DNA of 64,000 nucleotides from Verrucomicrobiaceae bacterium (GTDB lineage: Bacteria > Verrucomicrobiota > Verrucomicrobiia > Verrucomicrobiales > Verrucomicrobiaceae), in assembly GCA_947466075.1 (NCBI GenBank), contig CANIBP010000031.1:1-64000 (forward strand), in the 5' to 3' direction. Under the pieces are notes generated by a model. The model was not told where the DNA came from, ran no database searches, and was given only the letters and a program-made list of their open reading frames with translations. Positions within the stretch are counted from its first letter, which is position 1. Each line of letters begins with the position of its first letter. Both the position numbers and the translations under genes were made by a program. Of the stretch, positions 15,618 to 22,500 are shown piece by piece.

Positions 15618-16121
15618 TCAGAGTCCCTCGATCTCCTTTGTCGCGGATTCACCGGCTTCGTCGGCCGGCGACTTCTCCATGAATCCCCACGCCGATTTGG
15701 AAAGGATCGCGAGCATGTAGCGGACGGTTCCGTCCTCGTTCGACTGTGGCCCTCCACGGGCGGTTCCCCCATCGGAACGGCGGGCCGAGAAAGCAGCGGA
15801 GGGACTCTGCTCCCAGAGTTTGCCTTCGGAATTGCGACTCAGCAATTCCGCGATCTGCGTCGGAGCGAAAGGGGTGTCCTTCCAGTAATAGATCTGCACG
15901 GCCTTGCCCGTATCCTTGGCGATTTCGACAAAGACCGTAAAAGCGCCCTTCTTGAAGTGGAGACTCTCGATTTTCGTTCCGAGTTCCTTCGTCTCCGTGG
16001 GTGTCCCGTATCGCGCAAGCACCTGCTCGCGAGTTTCCCCGAGGCGGGCGAACGCCGGCGAGGCGAGGGAAATCAGTGCGCTGAAAAGTAGGGTAACGGG
16101 TGTGAGTGCGTTCAGTTTCAT
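15618..16121 (-). CDS. Cassette-borne exported hypothetical protein
   Basis: The start is at 16121 (167 residues, signal peptide MKLNALTPVTLLFSALISLA, cleavage near ASPAFA). Upstream in-frame sequence to 16364 is attC1, so the longer frame was rejected. The mature part begins RLGETREQVLARYGTPTE, a SmpA/BamE-like small repeat seen in many exported bacterial proteins, then TVFVEIAKDTGKAVQIYYWK. The C-terminus is Ala/Glu rich. Function is unknown. Confidence 0.75.
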   Translation of the reverse strand: MKLNALTPVTLLFSALISLASPAFARLGETREQVLARYGTPTETKELGTKIESLHFKKGAFTVFVEIAKDTGKAVQIYYWKDTPFAPTQIAELLSRNSEGKLWEQSPSAAFSARRSDGGTARGGPQSNEDGTVRYMLAILSKSAWGFMEKSPADEAGESATKEIEGL

Positions 16122-16160
16122 TTGGTTGTGTAGTTTGTTTTTTAGATGCGTTTTGAAAAC

Positions 16161-16350
16161 GCCTAACGACCCCAAGCTCAGCGACTCCGGGCCGGGGGCG
16201 CGGCTGTGAGCACGCCGGCGCAAGGCGAAGGCGCGGGCTGTGCCGGGCTTCATGGCGGGCAGCACAGCCCGTGACTGAGCCGGTCGGATGAGAGCCGCAC
16301 TCGGTAACTGAACGCCAAAGCCCGGAGTTCGCTGCAGCGCATGGTTAGGC
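16161..16350 (-). repeat. attC1 recombination site (190 bp, second sequence family)
   Basis: On the minus strand it starts R'' GCCTAAC (16350-16344) and ends R' GTTAGGC (16167-16161), exact complements. The next arms, GCTGCAGCGAACTCCGGGC and GCCCGGAGTCGCTGAGC, pair over 17 positions once two extra bases (G and A) on the R'' side are left unpaired. Extrahelical bases on one arm are diagnostic of attC folding. It is unrelated in sequence to the other five sites in the window and longer than four of them by at least 39 bases. Confidence 0.88.
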
Positions 16351-16360
16351 GTTTCCGGGT

Positions 16361-16762
16361 TCATTGGGTGAAGCTATCGAATGTCTTGGGACTGTAGCCG
16401 AAAATCCGGACGGCGTCAGTGCCCCGATGGTAGTCAAAGCCGATACGGACGAGCAACGTGAATAGCCACGCAGAATGGTCTGTGGCCGCCGTGCGATAAG
16501 AAATGTCGAACCACTCAACCGACATGAACGGAAACGGGAGGTGATAGAACCACTCCGCGTCCCAGTCGGAAGGCACGCCGTCAACGCACTTGAATCGGTA
16601 GCGCGGTCGCGGAGGCTCAAGCTCCCGAATCGCTGAGATGAGTTCGTCCCACTTCGTATCGTTGGCGAGACCGCACAGGCCGCGTTCACCGATAATTCGG
16701 TGAATGTGCTCTCGCTCATGCGGTGACGTTGCACTTCTTGCGGTTGGAAGATTGTCGGCCAT
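16361..16762 (-). CDS. First cassette gene of array A, DUF6678-like protein
   Basis: The start is at 16762 (MADNLPTARSATSPHERE; 133 residues), 21 bases after the GTTAGGC box of the leader. The extended start at 16801 would lie across that box. The sequence NDTKWDELISAIREL, then YRFKCVDG, DAEWFYHLPFPFMSVEWFDI and VRIFGYSPKT, matches my memory of the DUF6678 pattern (NNTKWDEL ... W-D-x-E-W-x-Y-H ... IEW). No molecular function is known. Its stop is 10 bases before attC1. Confidence 0.75.
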   Translation of the reverse strand: MADNLPTARSATSPHEREHIHRIIGERGLCGLANDTKWDELISAIRELEPPRPRYRFKCVDGVPSDWDAEWFYHLPFPFMSVEWFDISYRTAATDHSAWLFTLLVRIGFDYHRGTDAVRIFGYSPKTFDSFTQ

Positions 16763-16782
16763 TACACGAGACGCGAGGAAAC

Positions 16783-16926
16783 GCCTAACATTGAAGATCA
16801 TTCACAGATCGTGAGGTTTGTCAGCACCTTTATATCCGACAGTTTGGTGGGAAAAGTACGGTGTGTGGCGCTCATGAGTGTGGTTTTACACTCCTATGTT
16901 GGAATCAGGCAACAAAAATGTGGATT
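16783..16926 (-). promoter_or_regulatory. attI-like leader of array A with possible cassette promoter
   Basis: This segment aligns without gaps to 22254-22397 (about 114 of 140 bases by eye) and the two stop matching at the crossover box: GTTAGGC here (16789-16783), GTTCTGC there. That is what is expected if a conserved attI abuts different first cassettes. On the minus strand a TATAAA (near 16835-16840) lies about 17 bases after an ACTTTT, giving a possible weak sigma-70 promoter pointing into the array. No integrase gene is adjacent. Confidence 0.65.
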
Positions 16927-16946
16927 TGCTCCAACATAGGAGGGTA
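16887..16946. repeat. Inverted repeat at the outer edge of leader A
   Basis: TACACTCCTATGTTGGA (16887-16903) and TCCAACATAGGAGGGTA (16930-16946) pair at 16 of 17 positions around a 26-base loop. Leader B keeps only the TACCCTCCTATG portion of one arm. It may mark the boundary of the duplicated leader or act as a terminator between the upstream region and the array. Confidence 0.6.
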
Positions 16947-17464
16947 AAATTCATGTGTGAATATTCCAAATCCTGAACCAAGTCTGGAGGAGCGCTGACT
17001 AGAGATTGGAATGAGGAAAGCAGGAAGACAGGAATTGAAGCAAGGAAATCTGATTCCTACATTCCTGCGTTGATTGCGCTTCGCTTACCCTTCGGGCAGA
17101 CTTTCGTCTGTCGGTCTCGCCAAGCTCGGCTCCTCATGATCCATGATTGGATGCATGCCCGCTGCTGGCGATGGACGAGGGCGCATGGCCGCGCTGCCAT
17201 CGCAGTCAGGCGAGCTGGAAACTCGCGCCTCATGCAACGCAGCAAAACTTTATGCGCCTCATTTTCAATGTGTTTGGTGCGGTGGCGTTTTTTCGGCTCG
17301 ACGACTGCCGGGGTGGCATGATTTAATCTCATTAATTCACGCGCCCAACCCCGCGTGAAGGGTGCGCAGATGATTCCACTGGATCGCTCGTCCCCACAGG
17401 CAGGCTCACGCGCCACCTGGATGGAGGAGGCGTGTCGGGTGCAGACCGCCAAAACCCGTGCATC
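16947..17464. other. Non-coding spacer without recognisable gene
   Basis: About 520 bases upstream of leader A contain no convincing reading frame on either strand. In particular no integron integrase (intI) is present where one would be expected. Short purine-rich stretches and several small palindromes occur near 17080-17150. Open frames through it are compositional. I see nothing else in it. Confidence 0.5.
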
Positions 17465-17820
17465 CGCCGTTGCAGCAGGTGCGGTGCCCCAAACCGAGGG
17501 CGCGGAACCCCATGGCAGGGCGTGCGCTGCCCCAAATCGGGATCGACGACACCCATCGCAGCAAGCGCAGTGCCCCAGAGCGATAGCGGCGAACCCCATT
17601 GCAGCACGTGCCGTGGTCCAAACCGGTAGCGAGGCCCCCCGTTGTAGCACGTGCGATGCCCTAAACCGGTATCGACGACCCCCGTTGCAGCACATGCGGT
17701 GCGCCAAACCGGTGACGACGACACCCATCGCAGCACGTGCAGTGCCCCGCGCAGCCGTTTTTGACCCCCTCGCAGATGCTACAGTGCCCCGCGTGGCGGT
17801 TTTTTGTGGCCTTGCAGAGA
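17465..17820. repeat. 43-bp tandem repeat array, about eight diverged copies
   Basis: Units begin near 17465, 17508, 17551, 17594, 17637, 17680, 17723 and 17766, each 43 bases, with a core like TTGCAGCACGTGCGGTGCCC followed by AAACCGGTATCGACGAC. The last two copies diverge to GCGCAGCCGTTTTTGAC-type endings. Since 43 is not a multiple of three, the block is unlikely to be coding. Units are contiguous with no spacers. It ends 16 bases before the start of the gene at 17837. Confidence 0.85.
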
Positions 17821-17836
17821 AGACAACCGATTCACG

Positions 17837-18958
17837 ATGAAAACCTTAACCTGGGACTCCGGCTACACTTGGGATGACCCCAATCTGCGCTGGGGCGACC
17901 CCTCCTACATTCTCGAACCGGGCGATCCCGGCTACACACCACCCACACCCACCACCCCACCGAAGAAAGGCAAGCACACCATGAGCAACAATCCCATCTC
18001 ACGTAACAACAAGGTTGTCCTGGCCCTGGCCGAGGACGCCGCCGACGGCGCCACCGCCATCCAAGACAGCGTGAACCTGAAACAGACGCGGGACACCGAT
18101 CTGCGCACCCTCATCGCCACGCTGAAGGGCGATCCCACGGCCCCGTCTGGCAGTCCGGCCTTTCTGGGCCTGAACTTTCTCTACGATCAGGCCAAACTGG
18201 CCGCCGCTGCCGCCGCCACGGCGCTGAGCGCCAAGAACACGGAGGTGAAGGATTACCTGACCGATGCGCGTGACGTGCTCAAAAAGATCCTCGGCACGGA
18301 CTGGTCTCCCGCGTGGGTGACGGCGGGCTTCACCAAGCCCGGCTCCACCGCTGTGCCCGGCACGCAGGATGAGCGCTTCGACAGCATCTCGATCATTGCC
18401 AACTACTTCACGGTGAATCCCACCCACGAGTCCCCCGGCCCTGCCCCGCACCCCATCATCACTGCCGCCCGGGCGCAGACCTTGCATACGGCACTGAGTG
18501 ATGCGCGCGCGCTGGACAATGCACGCGGTGACGCCCAAGAAGCCGCCAAACTCGCACGGGACGCGGCCTTTGACACGCTGCGCCGCCGCCTCATCGCCCT
18601 AGTGGATGAGTTGTCTCTGCTGCTGAGCGATGAAGACCCGCGCTGGGAGACCTTTGGCCTCAATGTGCCCGCCAATCCGCGTGCGCCCGATCCGGCGGAG
18701 AATCTGGTGCTCAGCCTGGCCGGTACGCACCAAGTGCTGGCCGAGTGGGATCGTGGCACGCGCAGCAACGACAACCGCGTGCTGATCCAAGTGGTGGGCG
18801 TGGACGCGCAATACCGCGAATACAGCAAGAGCGGCGACGCTACCGATGAGCTGATCAAAGCCCTGCCAAGTAATGCGACGCTGAAGGTCAAAATCATCGC
18901 CCTCAACAGCGGTCTGGAAGCCAGCAGCGGACCCGAGGCGCAAATTTCCGTGCCGTGA
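17837..18958 (+). CDS. Hypothetical protein, Ala-rich helical with C-terminal fibronectin-III-like segment
   Basis: The start is taken at 17837 (MKTLTWDSGYTWDDPNLRWG; 373 residues) because the longer frame enters the 43-bp repeats. The first 45 residues are Trp/Pro/Gly rich (PTPTTPPKKGK). A second Met at about residue 38 (MSNNPISRNNKVVLAL) could be the true start of the folded part. The middle is helical and Ala-rich. The C-terminus (VLAEWDRGTRSNDNRVLIQV ... LKVKIIALN) resembles a fibronectin-III beta sandwich. No signal peptide was seen. Function is unknown. Confidence 0.75.
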   Translation: MKTLTWDSGYTWDDPNLRWGDPSYILEPGDPGYTPPTPTTPPKKGKHTMSNNPISRNNKVVLALAEDAADGATAIQDSVNLKQTRDTDLRTLIATLKGDPTAPSGSPAFLGLNFLYDQAKLAAAAAATALSAKNTEVKDYLTDARDVLKKILGTDWSPAWVTAGFTKPGSTAVPGTQDERFDSISIIANYFTVNPTHESPGPAPHPIITAARAQTLHTALSDARALDNARGDAQEAAKLARDAAFDTLRRRLIALVDELSLLLSDEDPRWETFGLNVPANPRAPDPAENLVLSLAGTHQVLAEWDRGTRSNDNRVLIQVVGVDAQYREYSKSGDATDELIKALPSNATLKVKIIALNSGLEASSGPEAQISVP

Positions 18959-19014
18959 GGCATGACGGCACGGGAAACCAGGGGTGGTGCCCTGGGGGTT
19001 CGTGCGTGCAAAAC

Positions 19015-19048
19015 AGCGGGGCGGTCTTGCGTTTGAGGCCGCCCCGCT
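19015..19048. terminator. Intrinsic terminator between convergent genes
   Basis: AGCGGGGCGG (19015-19024) pairs perfectly with CCGCCCCGCT (19039-19048) around a 14-base loop. On the minus strand the hairpin is followed by GTTTTG, so it best suits the gene at 19090-20271. It lies 57 bases after the stop of the plus-strand gene and may serve both. Confidence 0.65.
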
Positions 19049-19089
19049 CGTGGGAGCAGATGGCGTTCGAGCCTGCGCTTGACAAAGTT

Positions 19090-20271
19090 TTACCCGCCGG
19101 TGCTGCGGAGGATGAGATTAACGATGGGGGGCGGGACGAACCAGCGGGAGCGTTCGAGGATCTTGCCGGTCTTGGGCTTGGAGTAGCTGGATTTGCTGGA
19201 GCTTTTCTTGCTGGTCTTTGGCTTCGGTGTTTCGGGATCGGTGGGATCGACGAGGAGGGTGTCCACGACCACGGCGGCGGTGGGGGTGCTGGGCGGCGTG
19301 ACCTGGTGCCGGATGGCGTAGTAGGACACGGCTTTGCTGCCGCCGGTGATGAAGTTGTAGGTGTGGTAGCCAGTGCCATCGACTTCGTTCGTCACGCGGG
19401 CACGTGAGCTGGAGTCCACCAGCAGGACGCTGACGACCTGCTCGTTTTTGTCAGTGATGAGGTGCAGATGGTCGTAGCCGCCGGGGAAGACACCGGAGAA
19501 GTCATGATCGGTCAGGGAATCAAACGGTAACCCGGGAGTCGTGATTCTGGATTTGGCACACTGCAGAGTTTCGAGCTTGAGGAGCTTTTTCACGGTTTCC
19601 ACCTGGGTGAGGAAGGGAATGCCAGGATAAACTTCGAGCGCGGCCGAGGCGGTGGTGGTGTCGCTGGGGGTGCCGATGGTGCCAAAGATGCGGGCGAGAT
19701 CCTTGCGCGTCATGTCGCCGCCGCTGCGCGGCGAGCTCCAACTGCTGGCGAGCTGGATTTGAACGGTGGCGGCGGAGATGGGGATTTCTTTGGGCACCGG
19801 CGGGGTCAGAGCAGGCATCGGCGTGGCGGGGACGGAGGTGGGGGCCGTGGCGGGCGCCGATGTCGCGGCCACTGGCGCCGGCGGCATCGCGGCGGGGGCA
19901 CCTGCTGGGACGGCGAGCTTGATTTGATCCGCCTTGCTGATGAGGATCTGCGGCTTCTTGCTGGCGTCGCGGGAGACGGTGATGCGACCGGTGAGGGTGA
20001 CGTCTTTGCCCTCATACTGCTTCACATCGCCCACGTCGGCCTGCTTGCTGGCGAAGATGACGCCCGCGAAGGTGTGCTGCGGGAAAATGCCGCCGAGATT
20101 CACATACGTCGTGCCTGTTTTTGAGGTAGAGACGCCGAAGACCTTGCCGGTGACGGTGGCTTCCTCATCGACATGATTGGCGGCTTCGGTGTCGGAATAG
20201 ACCGCTGGCTGCTGGCCGAAGGCGGTCAGGGCTCCAAGAGCGAAAGCGAGAGTGATGAGTTTGAAGTTCAT
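19090..20271 (-). CDS. Exported protein with OB-fold-like N-domain and Pro/Ala linker
   Basis: This 393-residue protein has a signal peptide (MNFKLITLAFALGALTAFG). Residues of about 25-120 (EEATVTGKVFGVSTSKTGTT ... FAGVIFASKQ ... GKDVTLTGRITVSR) resemble the small OB-fold domain used by exported nucleic-acid-binding-like proteins. An Ala/Pro/Thr linker (about 122-165) leads to an uncharacterised C-domain (about 170-330). The tail is Lys/Ser rich (KTSKKSSSKSSYSKPKTG). It is probably periplasmic or surface, with unknown role. It lies between the two cassette arrays but has no attC next to it. Confidence 0.75.
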   Translation of the reverse strand: MNFKLITLAFALGALTAFGQQPAVYSDTEAANHVDEEATVTGKVFGVSTSKTGTTYVNLGGIFPQHTFAGVIFASKQADVGDVKQYEGKDVTLTGRITVSRDASKKPQILISKADQIKLAVPAGAPAAMPPAPVAATSAPATAPTSVPATPMPALTPPVPKEIPISAATVQIQLASSWSSPRSGGDMTRKDLARIFGTIGTPSDTTTASAALEVYPGIPFLTQVETVKKLLKLETLQCAKSRITTPGLPFDSLTDHDFSGVFPGGYDHLHLITDKNEQVVSVLLVDSSSRARVTNEVDGTGYHTYNFITGGSKAVSYYAIRHQVTPPSTPTAAVVVDTLLVDPTDPETPKPKTSKKSSSKSSYSKPKTGKILERSRWFVPPPIVNLILRSTGG

Positions 20272-20414
20272 AAATCTTGGCCCGCATGCTGAACGGGCGG
20301 CGGAGAAGCGTCAATGCATTTGCCGTGCCTGTTTTGACGGGTGTTTTGTTTCGGGCGAGGTTTCGCTGTTGTGAGCTGCTTTCTAAATGCAGCGGCTGGA
20401 CATTATGACTGGGG

Positions 20415-20711
20415 CTAGGCCCTCAGGACGCGTAGATTGCAACGTCGTGCTCTGAATAACACGAAAGCGCCAAGAAATGCGATGACTAAACCGGTTCCGG
20501 CAACGGCGCTGATCCATCTAATCATCGCGCCGGGATTAGTGAAGTAGTAACTGCCATCCGGCTGATAAACAACGCTGTCACGTCCGACGATGGTCTCGAT
20601 GCCGAGCATGCGCTCCAATCCAGGAAAAACGATCTGCCGACTGAACATCGCAACGAGAACGCCGACGATGGCGAGGGACCAACCAAGGAGTTTATAGCGT
20701 GAAGTGCTCAT
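20415..20711 (-). CDS. Small two-TM membrane protein, possibly last cassette of array B
   Basis: This 98-residue protein has two hydrophobic helices (about 8-26 and 66-90, with WISAVAGTGLVIAFLGAFVL) and a central loop DSVVYQPDGSYYFTNPG. No family was recognised. It lies on the same strand as array B, about 180 bases beyond attC6, but no clear attC follows its stop, so cassette status is uncertain. Confidence 0.65.
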   Translation of the reverse strand: MSTSRYKLLGWSLAIVGVLVAMFSRQIVFPGLERMLGIETIVGRDSVVYQPDGSYYFTNPGAMIRWISAVAGTGLVIAFLGAFVLFRARRCNLRVLRA

Positions 20712-20893
20712 GGCTGTGGAGCGGACGAACTGTGTGGATGGTTAACCGATTCGTGTGTTCATGCTCATGTAAAAGCTCAGCCGTGTGCGCTTGCGCGCGT
20801 TGGTTGAGGCAGATGGGAAGGCTGCCATCTTGGACCAAGTTACTTGTCCCGCTTGGAAAGCACCAGCCAAAGAAAACCGATGTCAAAGAAGGT

Positions 20894-20988
20894 TAACAAC
20901 GTTCCAGATCAGGCGACGGCGAGCGGGAAGCGTCGATGACACGACAGATGCTATCCGAGCCGTGGCCTGCATCCGTTTCATGTTAGGC
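20894..20988 (-). repeat. attC6 recombination site (about 95 bp)
   Basis: On the minus strand R'' GCCTAAC (20988-20982) is followed by ATGAAACGGATGCAGGC, a central region nearly identical to attC2 and attC3, then L' GCCTGATCTG and a GTT box (GTTGTTA at 20900-20894, or GTTAACC at 20897-20891). The unpaired G in L'' is conserved. The R'' box overlaps the stop codon of the preceding gene. Confidence 0.78.
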
Positions 20989-21618
20989 CGTGGTGGTGAT
21001 TGCGGCGAGCCTGGTTCTGATCGTGGCTGTCTGTTCATGATCTGGGTGCCTGTTCAAGAATGCTCTCACACGCTCGATCTGTTGAGGATGGAAGATGCCA
21101 GCTTCGATCAGATCAAGTCTAGCTAAAGTCATCTCAACCTCCTCTGAAACTGTCCGAGTTTCGGCGGCACTCAATACATCGTATCGTGCCTTCAGTCGGT
21201 CGAGCATCTGACTGCGCTTCCGGCATGAAGCACATCGAATGCAGTCAGCATCCACAGGGAACTGAAGCTCCTCATACCAATACCGCTGCTCTTCCGCGTA
21301 GAAGATGAAAAGCTGTCTGCAGTCGCGACACTTCTTCTCGATGTCGTAATAGTGGGTGCTCGCCACGCTCGAGCCAACCTGACGTGAAGGATCCGCCACA
21401 ATCGCCGTGTCAGGAATGAGGCATCCGATGTGCGCTGGATCGATCCCGTAAAATGAGTTCTTCCGAGTCCACGACTCAAGCTCTGAAGCAGTCCAGCAAC
21501 GAATGTAGGCACCGTCCTTCAAGTTCTCGACATTGATCCCCGTGATTCGTGGCTGACTACCGTATCGCGGATGCGGCACGTAGTAAGTTCGGCGATTTGG
21601 GATGAGGGTCGGTTTCAT
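20983..21618 (-). CDS. Cassette-borne zinc-ribbon protein
   Basis: This 211-residue cytosolic protein (MKPTLIPNRRTYYVPHPRYG) contains a probable zinc ribbon at about 94-133: KKCRDCRQLFIFYAEEQRYW followed by DADCIRCASCRKR (two CxxC pairs), similar to the small zinc-ribbon domain with an F-x-F-x-x-x-E-Q core. The C-terminal third is helical. Function is unknown. It starts immediately after attC5 and ends inside the R'' box of attC6. Confidence 0.78.
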   Translation of the reverse strand: MKPTLIPNRRTYYVPHPRYGSQPRITGINVENLKDGAYIRCWTASELESWTRKNSFYGIDPAHIGCLIPDTAIVADPSRQVGSSVASTHYYDIEKKCRDCRQLFIFYAEEQRYWYEELQFPVDADCIRCASCRKRSQMLDRLKARYDVLSAAETRTVSEEVEMTLARLDLIEAGIFHPQQIERVRAFLNRHPDHEQTATIRTRLAAITTTA

Positions 21619-21769
21619 GGCCGTCTCGGATCAGGCGACGGCGAGCGGGAATGGAGCGGAGCGACATAGCTTGTCAAAGACAACCCACAGGGCAGCACCG
21701 GGGGGCGCTGGCAACCGTCGATGACACGACAGATGCCATCCGAGCCGTTGCTTGAATCCGTTTTTCTGC
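21619..21769 (-). repeat. attC5 recombination site (about 151 bp)
   Basis: On the minus strand it starts directly after a TGA stop with R'' GCAGAAA (21769-21763), then AACGGATTCAAGC, and ends near GACGGCC (21625-21619), a degenerate R'. The central palindromic region is shared with attC4, including an insertion of about 60 bases carrying an internal hairpin. The R'' box is complementary at 6 of 7 positions to the GTTCTGC box that starts this cassette. Confidence 0.7.
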
Positions 21770-22249
21770 TCATTTTTGAGTGAGAATTTTCAATTGTTTC
21801 AGCAGTCCCTCATCGAAACAGGAGCCGCCGTCCTGCAACGGTGATCCTTCAAAAACATTGGGGACATTGCCAGTGAGTTTGGCTTCTTTGATCGCCATCC
21901 GGATACCATCGAAGGCATTGTGTCCTTTCTCATACTCGAAAAATGCGATGTAGTATGTACCTTTGGCGTCCTTGAGAAGATAGTAAAACCCGCCGCCATA
22001 GAAAGGGTCCATAGAACTATTGCGGGCCTTCGCGTCTGCTACGATCTTTGACAGGTTGGGGGTGCCGGTAGAAATAGTTCCCAATTTTTTTCCCATTCGG
22101 TGAAAGGCCAAGAATGTGGTGGTGTCTTCGTCTCCACTCTCTTCCCATTTGATATGAAAGCTTTTGGTCGCACAGAGATAAACTTCGATATTCTCTGCAA
22201 GCGTGAGGCGAGAGAGCACTGCAAGCACAATTAGGAGTATCAATTTCAT
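21770..22249 (-). CDS. First cassette gene of array B, exported hypothetical protein
   Basis: The start is at 22249, just 4 bases after the GTTCTGC box of leader B, giving 159 residues with signal peptide MKLILLIVLAVLSRLTLAEN. The mature part contains VYLCATKSFHIKWEESGDED and a Gly/Tyr-rich GGGFYYLLKDAKGTYYIAFF followed by GGSCFDEGLLKQLK. No family was recognised. The extended start at 22276 would cross the putative recombination site. Confidence 0.75.
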   Translation of the reverse strand: MKLILLIVLAVLSRLTLAENIEVYLCATKSFHIKWEESGDEDTTTFLAFHRMGKKLGTISTGTPNLSKIVADAKARNSSMDPFYGGGFYYLLKDAKGTYYIAFFEYEKGHNAFDGIRMAIKEAKLTGNVPNVFEGSPLQDGGSCFDEGLLKQLKILTQK

Positions 22250-22253
22250 CTTG

Positions 22254-22397
22254 GCAGAACATTGATGATCATTCACAGATCGTGATGTTTGTCAGCAGCT
22301 TTATCGCCAACGGTTTTGTCGGAAAAGTACGGGCTGTGGCGCTCATAAGTGTCGTTTTACCCTCCTATGCCATTGCTGGGCAACAAAAATATGGGAT
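22254..22397 (-). promoter_or_regulatory. attI-like leader of array B with possible cassette promoter
   Basis: This is the homologue of leader A (16783-16926), about 80% identical without gaps. It ends at GTTCTGC (22260-22254), where similarity to leader A stops. The counterpart of leader A's TATAAA is GATAAA here, with the same upstream GTACTTTTCC. On its outer side lie a short palindrome (GATTCGATGG/CCATCGAATC, 22416-22436) and the terminator of the isomerase gene, not an integrase. Confidence 0.65.
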
Positions 22398-22442
22398 TGC
22401 GCGCTGTGGGCGGATGATTCGATGGCCCATCGAATCTACGAA

Positions 22443-22472
22443 AACGCCCTCTTCCGTGAAGAAGAGGGCGTT
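22443..22472 (-). terminator. Intrinsic terminator of the sugar isomerase-like gene
   Basis: AACGCCCTCTT (22443-22453) and AAGAGGGCGTT (22462-22472) form a perfect 11-bp stem with an 8-base loop, 28 bases beyond the stop codon at 22501. On the minus strand it is followed by TTTTCG. It separates the upstream gene from leader B. Confidence 0.8.
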
Positions 22473-22500
22473 GAGTGAAGCGATTCGATCTGGCAGAGGA

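Noticed and set aside
17057..17736. Protein-coding frames through the 43-bp repeats
   Set aside because: The period is not divisible by three, so repeats appear in all frames. The translations are Arg/Cys/Ala-rich with no start context.
17465..17820. CRISPR array
   Set aside because: The 43-bp units are contiguous with no unique spacers, and no cas genes are present.
13350..21769. Explaining the attC-like repeats as simple terminators or REP elements
   Set aside because: They differ in boxes that pair with the start of their own cassette, have consistently placed unpaired bases on one arm, and lie only after genes of the two arrays. They lack T-tracts.
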